From: Mytilus edulis
Lineage: Eukaryota; Mollusca; Bivalvia; Mytilida; Mytilidae
Assembly: GCF_963676685.1 (NCBI RefSeq)
Contig: NC_092354.1
Location: 17,242,746-17,306,745, forward strand
Length of the DNA: 64,000 nt
Direction of reading: 5' to 3'
The notes below the pieces were generated by a model. That model did not search any database, was not told the DNA's origin, and saw only the letters and a program-made list of their open reading frames with translations. This document shows, piece by piece, positions 32,904 to 42,137 of this stretch; position 1 is the stretch's first letter; each line of letters opens with the position of its first letter. The position numbers and the translations under genes are program-made.

Positions 32904-33628
32904 CAAATCACCCCACTGGAAAATTGCCCCACTTTTCACAAACTCGCCCCACCTTCTGAAAATCACCCCTCTTGTTTACTAACTCACCCCACTGATGAAA
33001 AAGGCTAAATCCCATTACAACTAGGTTGGATAACATGCCCCATGCAATTATGAAAAGGGTCCTGCTGACATAAGGGTCCCGCTGACATAAGGGTCCCGCT
33101 GACATAAAGTCTGCCAACTCGGCCCACTCTTTAAAAATAGATAAACCACGATGATTTTTTTAAGGCCAACTCAACCCACTTATGAAAAAAGATGCTATCC
33201 CGTTGTATATCTATGTCCCTGCCCCACTTCAATACCCATCATGCCCATGAAAACCTTAGTGAAATGCTATAAACAAATTGCTGTTAAACTTATTTGAAAT
33301 CCTTCAATTGTATGATTAATTTATGATTCAATTAACAGGTTTATTTTCAATCTTTATACAAATAACTAAGCTTACAACTATAAAATTATTCTCCAATCTC
33401 AGAGTCACCAATATAAATGATACGAAAATGTATTTGCAATTATATTCTAAGAATGTTAAACATCATTTTTTTCAATAAGTGGGGAAAGTTGACTGGGGAA
33501 ACATTAACAGGATTTAACTCTTTTCACAACTGATGCGATTTTTTTAAAAAGTGGGGCAAGTTTGTCATGTTTGTGAAAAAGTGGGGCGATTAAGTGTGGG
33601 GCGTTTTGCCAGCCAGTGGGGCGATTTG
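32904..33628. mobile_element. Inverted-repeat element with GCCCCACTTTTTCACAAAC words
   Basis: Left CAAATCACCCCACTGG and right CCAGTGGGGCGATTTG are inverted. Both ends contain several copies of GCCCCACTTTT and CACAAAC or complements. Inside, 33055-33112 has three to four tandem copies of AAGGGTCCCGCTGACAT (18-bp period). No coding capacity. Confidence 0.55.
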
Positions 33629-33736
33629 CCCCGCTTCACAAAATATGTCAAATCAGACGGGAGAACTGAAACAAAACTGTCCTAACTTCCACCTCTTTCC
33701 GAACATCCCCGGTTGAACATGTTATATCAGATTTAA

Positions 33737-34331
33737 GGTAGATCACCAGTATATATTTTTTGAGACAGATTTTTTTTTATAATTTGACAAAATGAAGATT
33801 TTACTATGCTCTTTTCAAAAATTTAATAAAAAGTATGGGTCACCGTGCTATTTTTCAAGCAATGAGTCGTTGAAAATTGCCAAAATTTGGTTAGTTTGTT
33901 CATGAAAAAACACATTAGTGTGCATAAAAAAAATTCTATGAGATAGAATTTTGAAATAAATTGTGAGAAGAAAGGTTTCATAATATGTTTTAAGAAAATA
34001 AAAAGAAAACATGGTGTCACCGAACTTGTTTTCTTGCTACAAGTAAAAATAAAAAATTTCCCTATTAGCCCAGTATAAATTTTGTACTAAAAGAGTTATC
34101 TTCCCTTAAATGGCTTATTTGAAACAAATAGTTTAAAACCAAAAAAAAAAAATGATTTTTGTTAAAATATTTTGTATAATACGATAAATAAACAGGTTTT
34201 CTTCAAATAGAAAAACCAGTCTAACTATTGAATTGCAAATCTGTCTCTAAATTTGCAGATTTAGGCAAATAACTAGACCAATTTTGTACTGTGATTGTAC
34301 AATCCAAGATGCGGTATACCATCAATCTACC
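33737..34331. mobile_element. TTAA-flanked inverted-repeat element, GGTAGAT ends
   Basis: Starts GGTAGATCACCAGTATAT and ends ATACCATCAATCTACC; exactly flanked on both sides by TTAA (33733-33736 and 34332-34335). TTAA duplications are made by piggyBac and Kolobok transposases. The element at 57716-58438 has the same flank and the same GGTAG terminus. The terminal match is imperfect after the first 8 bases. Confidence 0.6.
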
Positions 34332-34519
34332 TTAAATGAAAACTTACACAAAAATAAAGTATTTTTTTTATTACCACGCTTATTCATGTTATTGATATAT
34401 CAAATTCCTTTGATTGTGTGATTATTGCCATGATTACATTGTGTACTAATCAACTTGTTTAATATATATAATATTATTTTTTTGTTGTTGTGTTATATCG
34501 TATTGTAAGAATTTACATT

Positions 34520-34595
34520 AGTTTTTTTTTAGTGGTACAAGTTTGCACTGGTATGATTTTTTTTAGTGGTACGAGTTTACAATTGTACGAGATAC
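34520..34595 (-). repeat. AACTCGTACCA words, right array
   Basis: Plus strand reads AGTGGTACAAGTTTGCACTG, AGTGGTACGAGTTTACAATT and GTACGAGATAC, inverted relative to 32541-32660. Together the two arrays bracket 33-34.5 kb. Confidence 0.55.
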
Positions 34596-34656
34596 CTATA
34601 ATTATTAGTTAAAAACTTCTATTTGTTGTATAATTATTTGGACTACATATCATGCT

Positions 34657-34802
34657 AGTCCAAATAATTATGACGTCTTGAAAGGCTATTATAATTTTTT
34701 TTCTTTGACGCCTTACGCTAGTCCAAATAATTATGACGTCTTGAAAGGGTCAAAGAAAAAAAATTATAATAGCCTTTCAAGACGTCATAATTATTTGGAC
34801 TA
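34657..34802. mobile_element. Foldback (palindromic) MITE, AGTCCAAATAATTATGACGTC family
   Basis: The arm at 34657-34712 (AGTCCAAATAATTATGACGT, CTTGAAAGGCTATTATAA, T8, CTTTGACGCC) pairs with 34748-34802. Between them is a third, direct copy of the arm's first 27 bases at 34719. Another inverted piece, ATAATTATTTGGACT, ends at 34645. The array can fold into a stem of over 50 bp. Non-coding, although frames read through it. Confidence 0.75.
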
Positions 34803-34829
34803 CATATCATGCATATGTAGGTATAACCT

Positions 34830-34940
34830 GGTCCAAATAATTATGACGTCTGGCAAGGCTTTTTTTAATTTTTTTTCTGGTAGGAAGGCGTCCCAGAAAA
34901 AAAATAAAATAGCCTTGCCAGACGTAATATCATTTGGACT
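34830..34940. mobile_element. Second foldback unit of the same family
   Basis: GGTCCAAATAATTATGACGT, CTGGCAAGGCT, T-run, TTTCTGGTAGG, then AGGCGTCCCAGAAAAAAA, AGCCTTGCCAGACGT and ATCATTTGGACT. The arms are inverted; the sequence has diverged from the unit at 34657 (GGCAAGG against TGAAAGG) in both arms in a matching way, so the arms evolve together. Confidence 0.7.
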
Positions 34941-35183
34941 AGATATAACCATGATAAAACAACACGTTATTTACCGTCTTATGTGACAAATTTCAGTCTG
35001 GACCAGCAGATAATAGCTTCTTCATAGTTTTCACGTTATAAGCAGTATTAAGTTTACCCTTTTGCTGCTCACTCCAGTTTGTAAAGAATAAAATAAATCA
35101 TTGTCTTCTAATCATAAACTTACTTGTCTTACTTTTGTTTGTTTTGAAGGGAAACATAAGTCGAGGGAAAGAGACCAACGTCA

Positions 35184-36669
35184 ATGAATAAAGCTGGACT
35201 TTGTGGTGACAATTGGCTTCTCTTTAAGGACTGGTATAATGGGCTGAACTCTAATATCAAATGGCAAGGACAAACGTCAAAAACATTCCTGGAATCTCAA
35301 GGTGTCCGACAGGGTGGTGTCTGGTCCCCAACCGCTTATAAGATTTTCATAAACTCTCTTCTCACTACACTCGAAACCTATCGTTTAGGTTCTCATATTA
35401 GTTCAATCTACGTAGGAGTTCCGACAGTCGCAGATGATGTCACCTTAGTTTCAAACTGTCCATACGAAATACAGTCTATGTTAGATTTACAAACTTTTCA
35501 CGCTAATAAATTTCGTTATCTTATTAGTAGTCAAAAATCATGTGTATTAAACTATAGATGTGCTGACTCTTTCGACTGGTCTATTAACGGTGAAATTTTG
35601 GATACTCCGGAAAACGCAGTTCATCTCGGTATTAAACGTGATAAACTTTCCCGTTTAGGCACTAAAGAAGTTGTCCCTGGTCGCATTCAACTAGCCAGAC
35701 AGACTGTCTACTCACTGATAGGTGCTGGACTTTATGGACTAAATGGAGTCAACCCTAAGGTTTCACTTCATCTTATCCGCTGCTACGTGATTCCCAGGCT
35801 TTTATATGGACTTGAGGTCATACTGCTTTCAAAAACAGACATTAGTAATCTTACAATATATTTTGTGAAACTTTTAAAACGTATTCAACATTTACCGGAC
35901 CGTACAGCAAATGCTGCAGTTCTACTATTAATTGGACAAATTCCTATTGAAGCAGAAATCCACAAAAGAATCCTGGGTATTTTTAGAAACATTATTGATA
36001 ATGATAACTCTGTCGAACGTGACTTAGCATTCCGTCAACTTGCAATGAAAACCGAGTCATCAAACAGCTGGTTTCGTAAAGTAGTTACAATTACAGAATT
36101 ATATGATTTGCCGTCACCTCATGATCTACTTGTCAACCCTCCTTCAAAGTCAAAATGGAAAAAAACTGGTTAACTCCTTAGTAAACTACTACTGGATAAC
36201 TAAACTAAAATCTGAAGCGTCAGAAAAATCATCTTTAAACCTTTTAAACTATACTGATGCCGAATTTGGAAGCATTCATTCTATTTGGAATACTTGTGGA
36301 TCTGAACCTTACTCTACCTTATGTGCCTGTATCAAATCTAAGTTAGCATGTAACACTTATACTCTTCAATGTGATAAGTCTAAATTTAGTAAACGACAAA
36401 TTAGTGCAATCTGTCCGCTATGTGGAACTGAGGATGAGAACCGGTTACATTTTATCTTGAGATGCAGTAGTCTAAAAACTTTTATTAAAGATGTTGTAAC
36501 TACTAAACTTTATGATGAACTATTTAGTTCCGAAATCAACACTTTACATTTAATTATCGACTGCAGTGTATTTCATTTTCTGTCCAGAGACGATGTTTTT
36601 AAAGTGGAATGTATTACTAGAGGACTATGTTTTAAGTTACATCAGGTGCGATCGAATTTATTGAGGTAG
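35184..36669 (+). pseudogene. LINE reverse transcriptase, truncated, one frameshift
   Basis: Encodes the C-terminal two thirds of a LINE polyprotein. Motifs: GVRQGGVWSPTAYKIFINSL, then VADDVTLVS in place of the usual YADD box (first residue Val, catalytic Asp pair kept), then a long connector and a knuckle CPLCGTEDENRLHFILRC (C-x2-C-x8-H-x4-C) near the end. The frame breaks at an A7 run near 36163 and resumes in the next frame until the stop at 36667-36669. The part upstream of 35184 is absent. Codon use and motifs differ from the LINE at 28623, so a different family. Not expected to be active. Confidence 0.75.
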
Positions 36670-36849
36670 TACTAATAAATCAATATCAAACAGCTTAATG
36701 AATAAGTGTGCAAATGTGACAATTGATAATTTGAAATGGAGCAACGAACATTTTAGAGTCCAATGACTTGCGCTCCAGTTTCGGTCATGTATTTATTCAT
36801 GGGATGTATTTATTCTCGTGTGTAAATAGAGGTGGTGGTTACCCAGCAG

Positions 36850-37012
36850 GCACTCAACGTTGATTCAACGTTGAAACAAGGTTGTTTCTCAACGTTGAAA
36901 CAATGTCAAATTTATGTTTGATTTTGAAAATTTGAATTAACGTTGTCATTTCAACGTTGAAAGTTCAACATCCATTCAACGTTGATTCAAGGTTGAATAG
37001 TCACTGTAGTTG
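36850..37012. repeat. CAACGTTGA palindrome repeat
   Basis: Begins ACCCAGCAGGCAC and carries seven or eight copies of TCAACGTTGA-type words (CAACGTTGATT, CAACGTTGAAAC). I associate this motif with widespread MITEs of marine invertebrates. The matching right end was not found. Confidence 0.55.
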
Positions 37013-38201
37013 AAACTATAATAATGAAATTTATTATAAAGCTACAAACACCACATTTTTTACCTGCTTTCCAAATTTTTGCTGTTGTTAGATGGTAAAC
37101 AGGCAGTGTGGGTGTACATGTTTTTTTTTTAATGTTTTTCCCTCTCACCAATACCCATATGAACAAAATAGATAAGTTAAATGGAAGACATCTAAATAAA
37201 TACATCAACTGTTACTTTAAACAACATTTGGTGCTTGTACAAAGTCAAAAATCTAGACCATAAATGTCATATCTTAAAATCCTGTTGGCAGAAGGAATAG
37301 CTGAAATGATTGTGTGTGTCCACTTGTATTTAACGATAACTATAGACATAATTATCTATTTAATTTATAAGTGGACACCTATCATTTTTGATATATTCTT
37401 ACTTGTATAGTTTTTCTTGTTGTGAATAGCTATAAAAAGACAAATCATTCAATGAATTTGCACAGTTTGCATAAAAACTAAGACATGCACTTTATTCCCT
37501 GAGACCACAGAAAGGAAAGAAGATGTTGAATAGTTCTATAAAACAATTCTCACAAGTTCAAAGTAGTTTTTATTAAACGACCAACCAATGTTAAACCCTT
37601 CTTGAAAGTAGTATATATATCTAGGAAGAGTGAAGACATAATTAGGTCCAATGTGTGTTCAGGATGATCGCAATATTTACGAAAATAAGAAGATGCTGCA
37701 TGACTGCTAACCAGACAACTATCCACAAAAACAAAGGTCCTTGATTATATATACATATATGTTATATAAATGTATATATTACCCTCATAAACCATTACAT
37801 TAATACTTATTTACTCAGGAACAATAATATCAAAAATAGTAATACAATGATATTTCTTTTGATACAAGATTTATTTTATAAATTCATTTGTTATATTTGT
37901 CTCTTTTTGTCCTTATTGCATGTCATCATTCTTCCACCACCTCGGGATCTTTCAGTGGTAAATTTTAAGCAGAAGAGGTCTTTATCAGATATGTATTTCC
38001 AAGTGACATCTTTTTACTCTTGCAGTATATTTAAACTCTGGAAAAAATCAGATTATATATATATATAATAAATATAAATTGTATGTCCTCAAAAGATATT
38101 TTAAATTTGAGCCACTTTCAATTTGTTTCTAGAAGCATTGAAAATAAATAAAACCATAATGACGAAGCACATATTGTAATAAGATAATCATTAATAAAAA
38201 T
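37013..38201. other. Non-coding stretch, nothing recognised
   Basis: AT-rich sequence with a short TA tract at about 38055. No gene. Confidence 0.5.
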
Positions 38202-38929
38202 AGATTCAGGGGTTAGAAAATGTTGTTACAGATAACTAGCCCAGGACTTATTGGCAGCAGGATTTTACTAGCCCTGTTAGAAGAACTGCTAGCCCATCAA
38301 AACTGACCTGCTAGCCCATGTATGCCTTACAAATCAGAGTTTGCTGCATAATACATGGTGGGTGTCATGTTTTGAAGGGGACATTATACAACGTTTTAAA
38401 CTAGTTTATTTTCTGGCAGAGAAAACATGTTTATTGGTTTTATCGTGTGAAACAAGTGGTTTAATTATTATATTAGTTGTCCACACATACAATTGAGACC
38501 TTTTATTGGGATGCTCGGGAAAACACTGCCAATATTCGCAGAACATGGTCTCAGAAATTTCATCCTGGCGCCACAGCCGACCTTGCCATGGGGAATCTTT
38601 CTGTCCATGTCACTAGATATGTTCTTTTCCGCTTTTCCTGATCGTATTTTACATTTTTCTAGATGAATTGTCAGCCTCAATAGTACCCCCTTCATCTACC
38701 GATTAATTGAAAATCTCGACAGAAGCAATGTACAATACCCCCTGTACTGAGAAATCGATATTAAAAGTGTGAGATATTGCAATCAATAGATGATACCTGT
38801 CCACCCTGAGTTATTTGTTCTATTTTTAAAACATGTAAATGTACAACAGAGTTGCGTTTAATATCGTAGGGTTACGTAGTGCTACATAGATTTTTGTCTA
38901 CTGAACGAGTACACTGTAAAAATAATGCT

Positions 38930-39150
38930 TAGAATTTAAACGTGTTGCAAGACTTATGTGCTTGGGAAAGTGTTTAATTTCTAAGCATTAAAAACTAAAT
39001 ATGTTTTGGCTCTCAGCACTTTGCAATAAACATGTTGTTGTGCTAAACATGTTTAGCTACATCGTCAAGTGTATGAAGCTTAACGTATTTAAATTCAAAG
39101 CACTTTCAATATTTAGACACTTTCCTAAACACGTTTAGAATTACAACACA
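38930..39150. repeat. Left subterminal zone, AAACATGTTTA and related words
   Basis: GCTAAACATGTTTAGC, AATAAACATGTTG, CTAAACACGTTTAGAA and AAAGCACTTTCAATATTTAG occur here; the mirror zone is 40655-40985. Possible transposase-binding repeats. Confidence 0.55.
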
Positions 39151-39169
39151 TTTAGGCCGAAGACGGCAT

Positions 39170-39280
39170 GCATACCACGTGCTAATTTTTGAGCGGGAAG
39201 AAGAAACAAAGAACCCGAAGTCAAAGGCCCCGCTGTTTACTTCTGACCATAACTGATCGTAACTTAACCGTTTCAGAAAG
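39170..39280 (+). promoter_or_regulatory. Candidate promoter and non-coding exon 1
   Basis: Higher GC than its surroundings (GCCGAAGACGGCATGC, AAGTCAAAGGCCCCGCTG). It ends at a strong splice donor CAGAAAG|GTAAGG (GT at 39281-39282), so it may be a 5' untranslated first exon. No TATA box was identified. Transcription start unknown. Confidence 0.4.
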
Positions 39281-39583
39281 GTAAGGAGTTATAATTATAC
39301 TGATTTTTATTTTGTACTGCAAATTTTAAATGATTATTGACAGTTATAAGTTTTATTTACAAGTACACTACCGTATAGTTAATGCAGGAGAAGAAAAAGG
39401 GGGAACCATCCCACGAAACAAGTGCTTGTAAGAGCTTTTAGTGTTCAAACTATCTTGTGTAAAGATAAGAGTTGTTTAATGTTCTATCATTGAAGCTAAC
39501 ACTTATTATTTTATATATAATATATGTTCTTGGAAAGGAGTTTGTGAGGACAATTTTCATTTGGTACTCCTCGGCAGATTATA

Positions 39584-40241
39584 ATGGAACATGAAGGGAA
39601 GCGGAATCTGCCGAGTGCATCATTCGCAAAACCAGTGTCATATCGAGTTCATTGTTTTAGTAAGCACTTCCTAAATGCACAATCAACATTTGCTCAAAAT
39701 AAATAAAAAGATGCTTGTTTTTCTTCAATAGTTATAAGCGGTTGTGCTTTCTTATATTTTTATTGATATGTATTGTTTTATTCTAGATGAGAGAAGTGTA
39801 GAGGAAATCATTTGTCTTGACATGCTAAAAGATATAAAAGAGATAATGCACAGTAGCAACTATATTGCTAGGTAAGAATCCGAAGTGTATTTGATTTTAT
39901 AAATGTCAATATATATTTGATCAAAAGAATGATATTTAGCATGAAAAGAAGTTTTATTTTAAAAATATCAATTGACTCATCAGTACATTTATGCTTTTAT
40001 ACCACGGTTCTAATGTTGTTATCTTGATCTTAAATCATTCCATTACTTTTTGGTGTTGTAGTTCGTATACTTATATTTTTAGATTAATTCTACTTAGTTG
40101 CTTATCAATATTTTTCTATCTTTCAGGCCAGTGACCAGCAGTTGGGTACTAAGAAAGGAGAAGCTCTTATTGACTTGTAAAATGAAAACAGGACATTTTC
40201 AAATTGTTTTGATTGGTCAATATTATGTATATGTACGTTGA
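39584..40241 (+). CDS. Small three-exon gene inside a transposon, product unknown
   Basis: Coding exons 39584-39659 (76 nt), 39787-39871 (85 nt) and 40127-40241 (115 nt) join in phase to 91 codons plus a stop. Junctions are canonical: TTTTA|GTAAGC, then TTATTCTAG|ATGAG; GCTAG|GTAAGA, then CTTTCAG|GCCAG. The phases (1, then 2) match at both joins, which is unlikely by chance with three open exons. The product starts MEHEGKRNLPSASFAKPVSY, has an acidic-amphipathic middle (SVEEIICLDMLKDIKEIM) and a basic end (SSWVLRKEKLLL). No domain, signal peptide or membrane segment was recognised. ATG context TATAATGG; an acceptor CTCCTCGGCAG ends at 39577, so this ATG is the first of its exon. AATAAA lies 56 bases after the stop. 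It could be a captured host gene fragment or the element's own accessory protein. Confidence 0.5.
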
Positions 40242-40296
40242 TATGAATTTATGATTTTATGAGTTTATATTTGATTGTGTTCAATGATTAACTGGA

Positions 40297-40302
40297 AATA
40301 AA
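40297..40302 (+). terminator. Polyadenylation signal AATAAA
   Basis: Canonical hexamer 56 bases downstream of the stop of the spliced frame at 39584-40241, in the expected position for its last exon. Confidence 0.5.
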
Positions 40303-40654
40303 CAATTACATAAATTCCTTTGTTTCATATGTTTTTATTTTGTTTTTAATCCTAGAATTAGTATAATAATAATTTAATTTCAAAAGTTCTAGACTGTTTA
40401 ATGAATATTTGAAATGAAGAAAAAATGCAATAGTCGAATGTCGACAATTGAATTAAAGAAAATACTCGTTCAGATTGAAAAGGTATTAGTCACATTCAAT
40501 TTGATATGGACACTCCAGTCTCAGGCTTGTTTGATGCATTGGCTCCTTTTTGTGATGGTATGAAAACATGTAGTATTAAGAGCTATCATACGTTTTACAG
40601 TCTAGCCTTCCGAAATATTAGTTTATTTGGGGTCTAATGAAGTAACGGCTTATC

Positions 40655-40985
40655 GCACTAAAACGATAAACATGTTTCTTCACGACCTTTTATGGTCTAA
40701 ACATGTTTACATTCAAAACACTTCACAGCTAAACGTGTTTCCTGACAAAACACTTCAGAGCTAAACATGTTTCCAGATACAAAACTTTACAACTAAACAT
40801 GTTTACAGTCTAAGCACTTTTTAGCAAAACATGTTTCTAGTCTAAACACTTTACATCTAAACATGTTTACAGCTCGTTATAGTTTGACACGTTTAGGCTG
40901 TTAGCACATTAAATACTAAACATGTTTAGATTTAAAACATGTCAAAAATCGGTTTCACAAATGTGTTTAGGAAAGTGTTTAGGCT
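40655..40985. repeat. Right subterminal zone, CTAAACATGTTTACAG units
   Basis: About ten copies of AAACATGTTT or AAACGTGTTT alternate with AAACACTTTACA/AAACACTTCA at about 20-30-base steps. AAACATGTTT is a perfect 10-bp palindrome. Confidence 0.7.
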
Positions 40986-41344
40986 CTAAACACAATTTTT
41001 AGAGTGTAGCTAGTCTAGCTGCTATCAATATCTATGTAGCAGCTAGGCTAGCTACTCGTTCAATAGTCATAAATCTGCATAGCCCTAAGTAGCCGCTACG
41101 ATATTGAATGCAACCCTAGACCTGTACAAACCAGTTCAAATGCTTCGAATCCCGGATGACGTAATTGAATCTGATTGACTAAGATAGAATAGGGATGAAG
41201 GGATTTTCCACTATCTATTTTGGAAACGCCAATAATGTTTTGTAACTAGTCCGTCGGGCATATTGGGTTAAAGTTTTGATTGCCCGAGGCGCAAATGATC
41301 TAGTCCCGGGCGTCGGGCTAGTGGATTTTTTAACCCCTGAGATT

Positions 41345-42002
41345 CATTAATGTTTACTATTAGTAGTTTTTTGTTAATGAAGAAGCTTCAACCTGAGTTT
41401 TGTAAGACTGCGGGTTTCACTATATGTTATTGATGACAATGAAAACACTTTACCTAAGTAAGACGTTTTTTTTTATTGATGACTGCACAATTCTATTAAC
41501 ATATATATAAAATAAAGAGCTTTACTAGAATAGCTTAGATATAAAGACAAACATAATATGGTATGTAAGGTAAACAAAATTAGAATAAACAAAAGATTAA
41601 TCTTTGAACACAAATGGTATATAGCTATACAGACAAAAAACCTACCTTTGATGATTTTTAAGACTGGAATTCCCAAAACTGAATTTTAATTTTGCTCCAC
41701 TTGATGCCTTTTAGCCATTGGTCTGTTTGACAAGCTTCTGTAAAATAAATAATACATGTTCATGATATCAGATAATGGACTGCTATAACATTCAAAACCA
41801 GGTTACGTACACATTAATGTAAACATGCATTTCTCATATTACACAGAGTTAGAGATCACTTGAAGATCAGTAAAGGCTCAGACTGACTTGTTTTTGTAAA
41901 AATAAAACAATAAAAGTATCAATTTTCCATGATCGTTCAAATTCAATACTTTGTTGTCCAGTTGAAATTCATCGTTTAATATGATCGTCAAAAAGTATGT
42001 GG
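41345..42002. other. Non-coding stretch
   Basis: No feature recognised between the nested element and the tandem repeat. Confidence 0.45.
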
Positions 42003-42137
42003 TTTACCAAGCCTTAAAGTTAAACTAAAAGACCAAGCCTTAAAGTTAAACTAAAAGACCAAGCCTTAAAGTTAAACTAAAAGACCAAGCCTTAAAGTTA
42101 AACTAAAAGACCAAGCCTTAAAGTTAAACTAAAAGAA
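42003..42137 (+). repeat. Tandem repeat, five units of 26 bp
   Basis: Five near-perfect copies of ACCAAGCCTTAAAGTTAAAC with TAAAAG complete the 26-bp unit. The array stops exactly where LINE coding sequence starts, so it may have formed at the 5' junction during insertion. Confidence 0.85.

Larger units (their letters stand above)
38912..41006 (+). mobile_element. Innermost element, TA-flanked, carrying a spliced reading frame
   Basis: Left end CACTGTAAAAATAATGCTTA and right end GTTTAGGCTCTAAACACAAT followed by TTTTAGAGTG are imperfect inverted repeats directly flanked by TA on both sides. Both subterminal zones are filled with AAACATGTTT palindromes and AAACACTTT words (38930-39150 and 40655-40985). 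A TA duplication fits Tc1/mariner or related superfamilies, but no such transposase is present. The middle contains a small three-exon coding structure (39584-40241), an unusual cargo for an element of this size. Confidence 0.65.
38851..41114. mobile_element. Middle element: GGGTTGC MITE split by an insertion
   Basis: Left piece 38851-38911 (GTTGCGTTTAATATCGTAGG, CTGAACGAGTA) and right piece 41007-41114 (TAGCTAGTCTAGCTGCTATC, CTACTCGTTCAATAGTC, CGATATTGAATGCAAC) are the two halves of the MITE seen intact at 3280-3421. The 2.1 kb between them is a later insertion. Confidence 0.75.
38207..41339. mobile_element. Outermost of three nested elements, hAT-like ends
   Basis: Left end CAGGGGTTAGAAAATG and right end TTTTTTAACCCCTG are inverted, starting with the CAGGGG typical of hAT transposons. 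The 5-mer AGATT directly flanks both ends (38202-38206 and 41340-41344); hAT duplications are usually 8 bp, so the match is partial. Words like CTAGCCC occur on both sides. No transposase is left. It holds the elements at 38851 and 38912. Confidence 0.6.

Noticed and set aside
34678-34986. 102-codon plus-strand frame
   Set aside because: Runs through the foldback elements and shows no protein character.
38851-41114. A single 2.26-kb autonomous element of the GGGTTGC family
   Set aside because: The intact 142-bp copy at 3280-3421 shows that this is a small MITE interrupted by another element.
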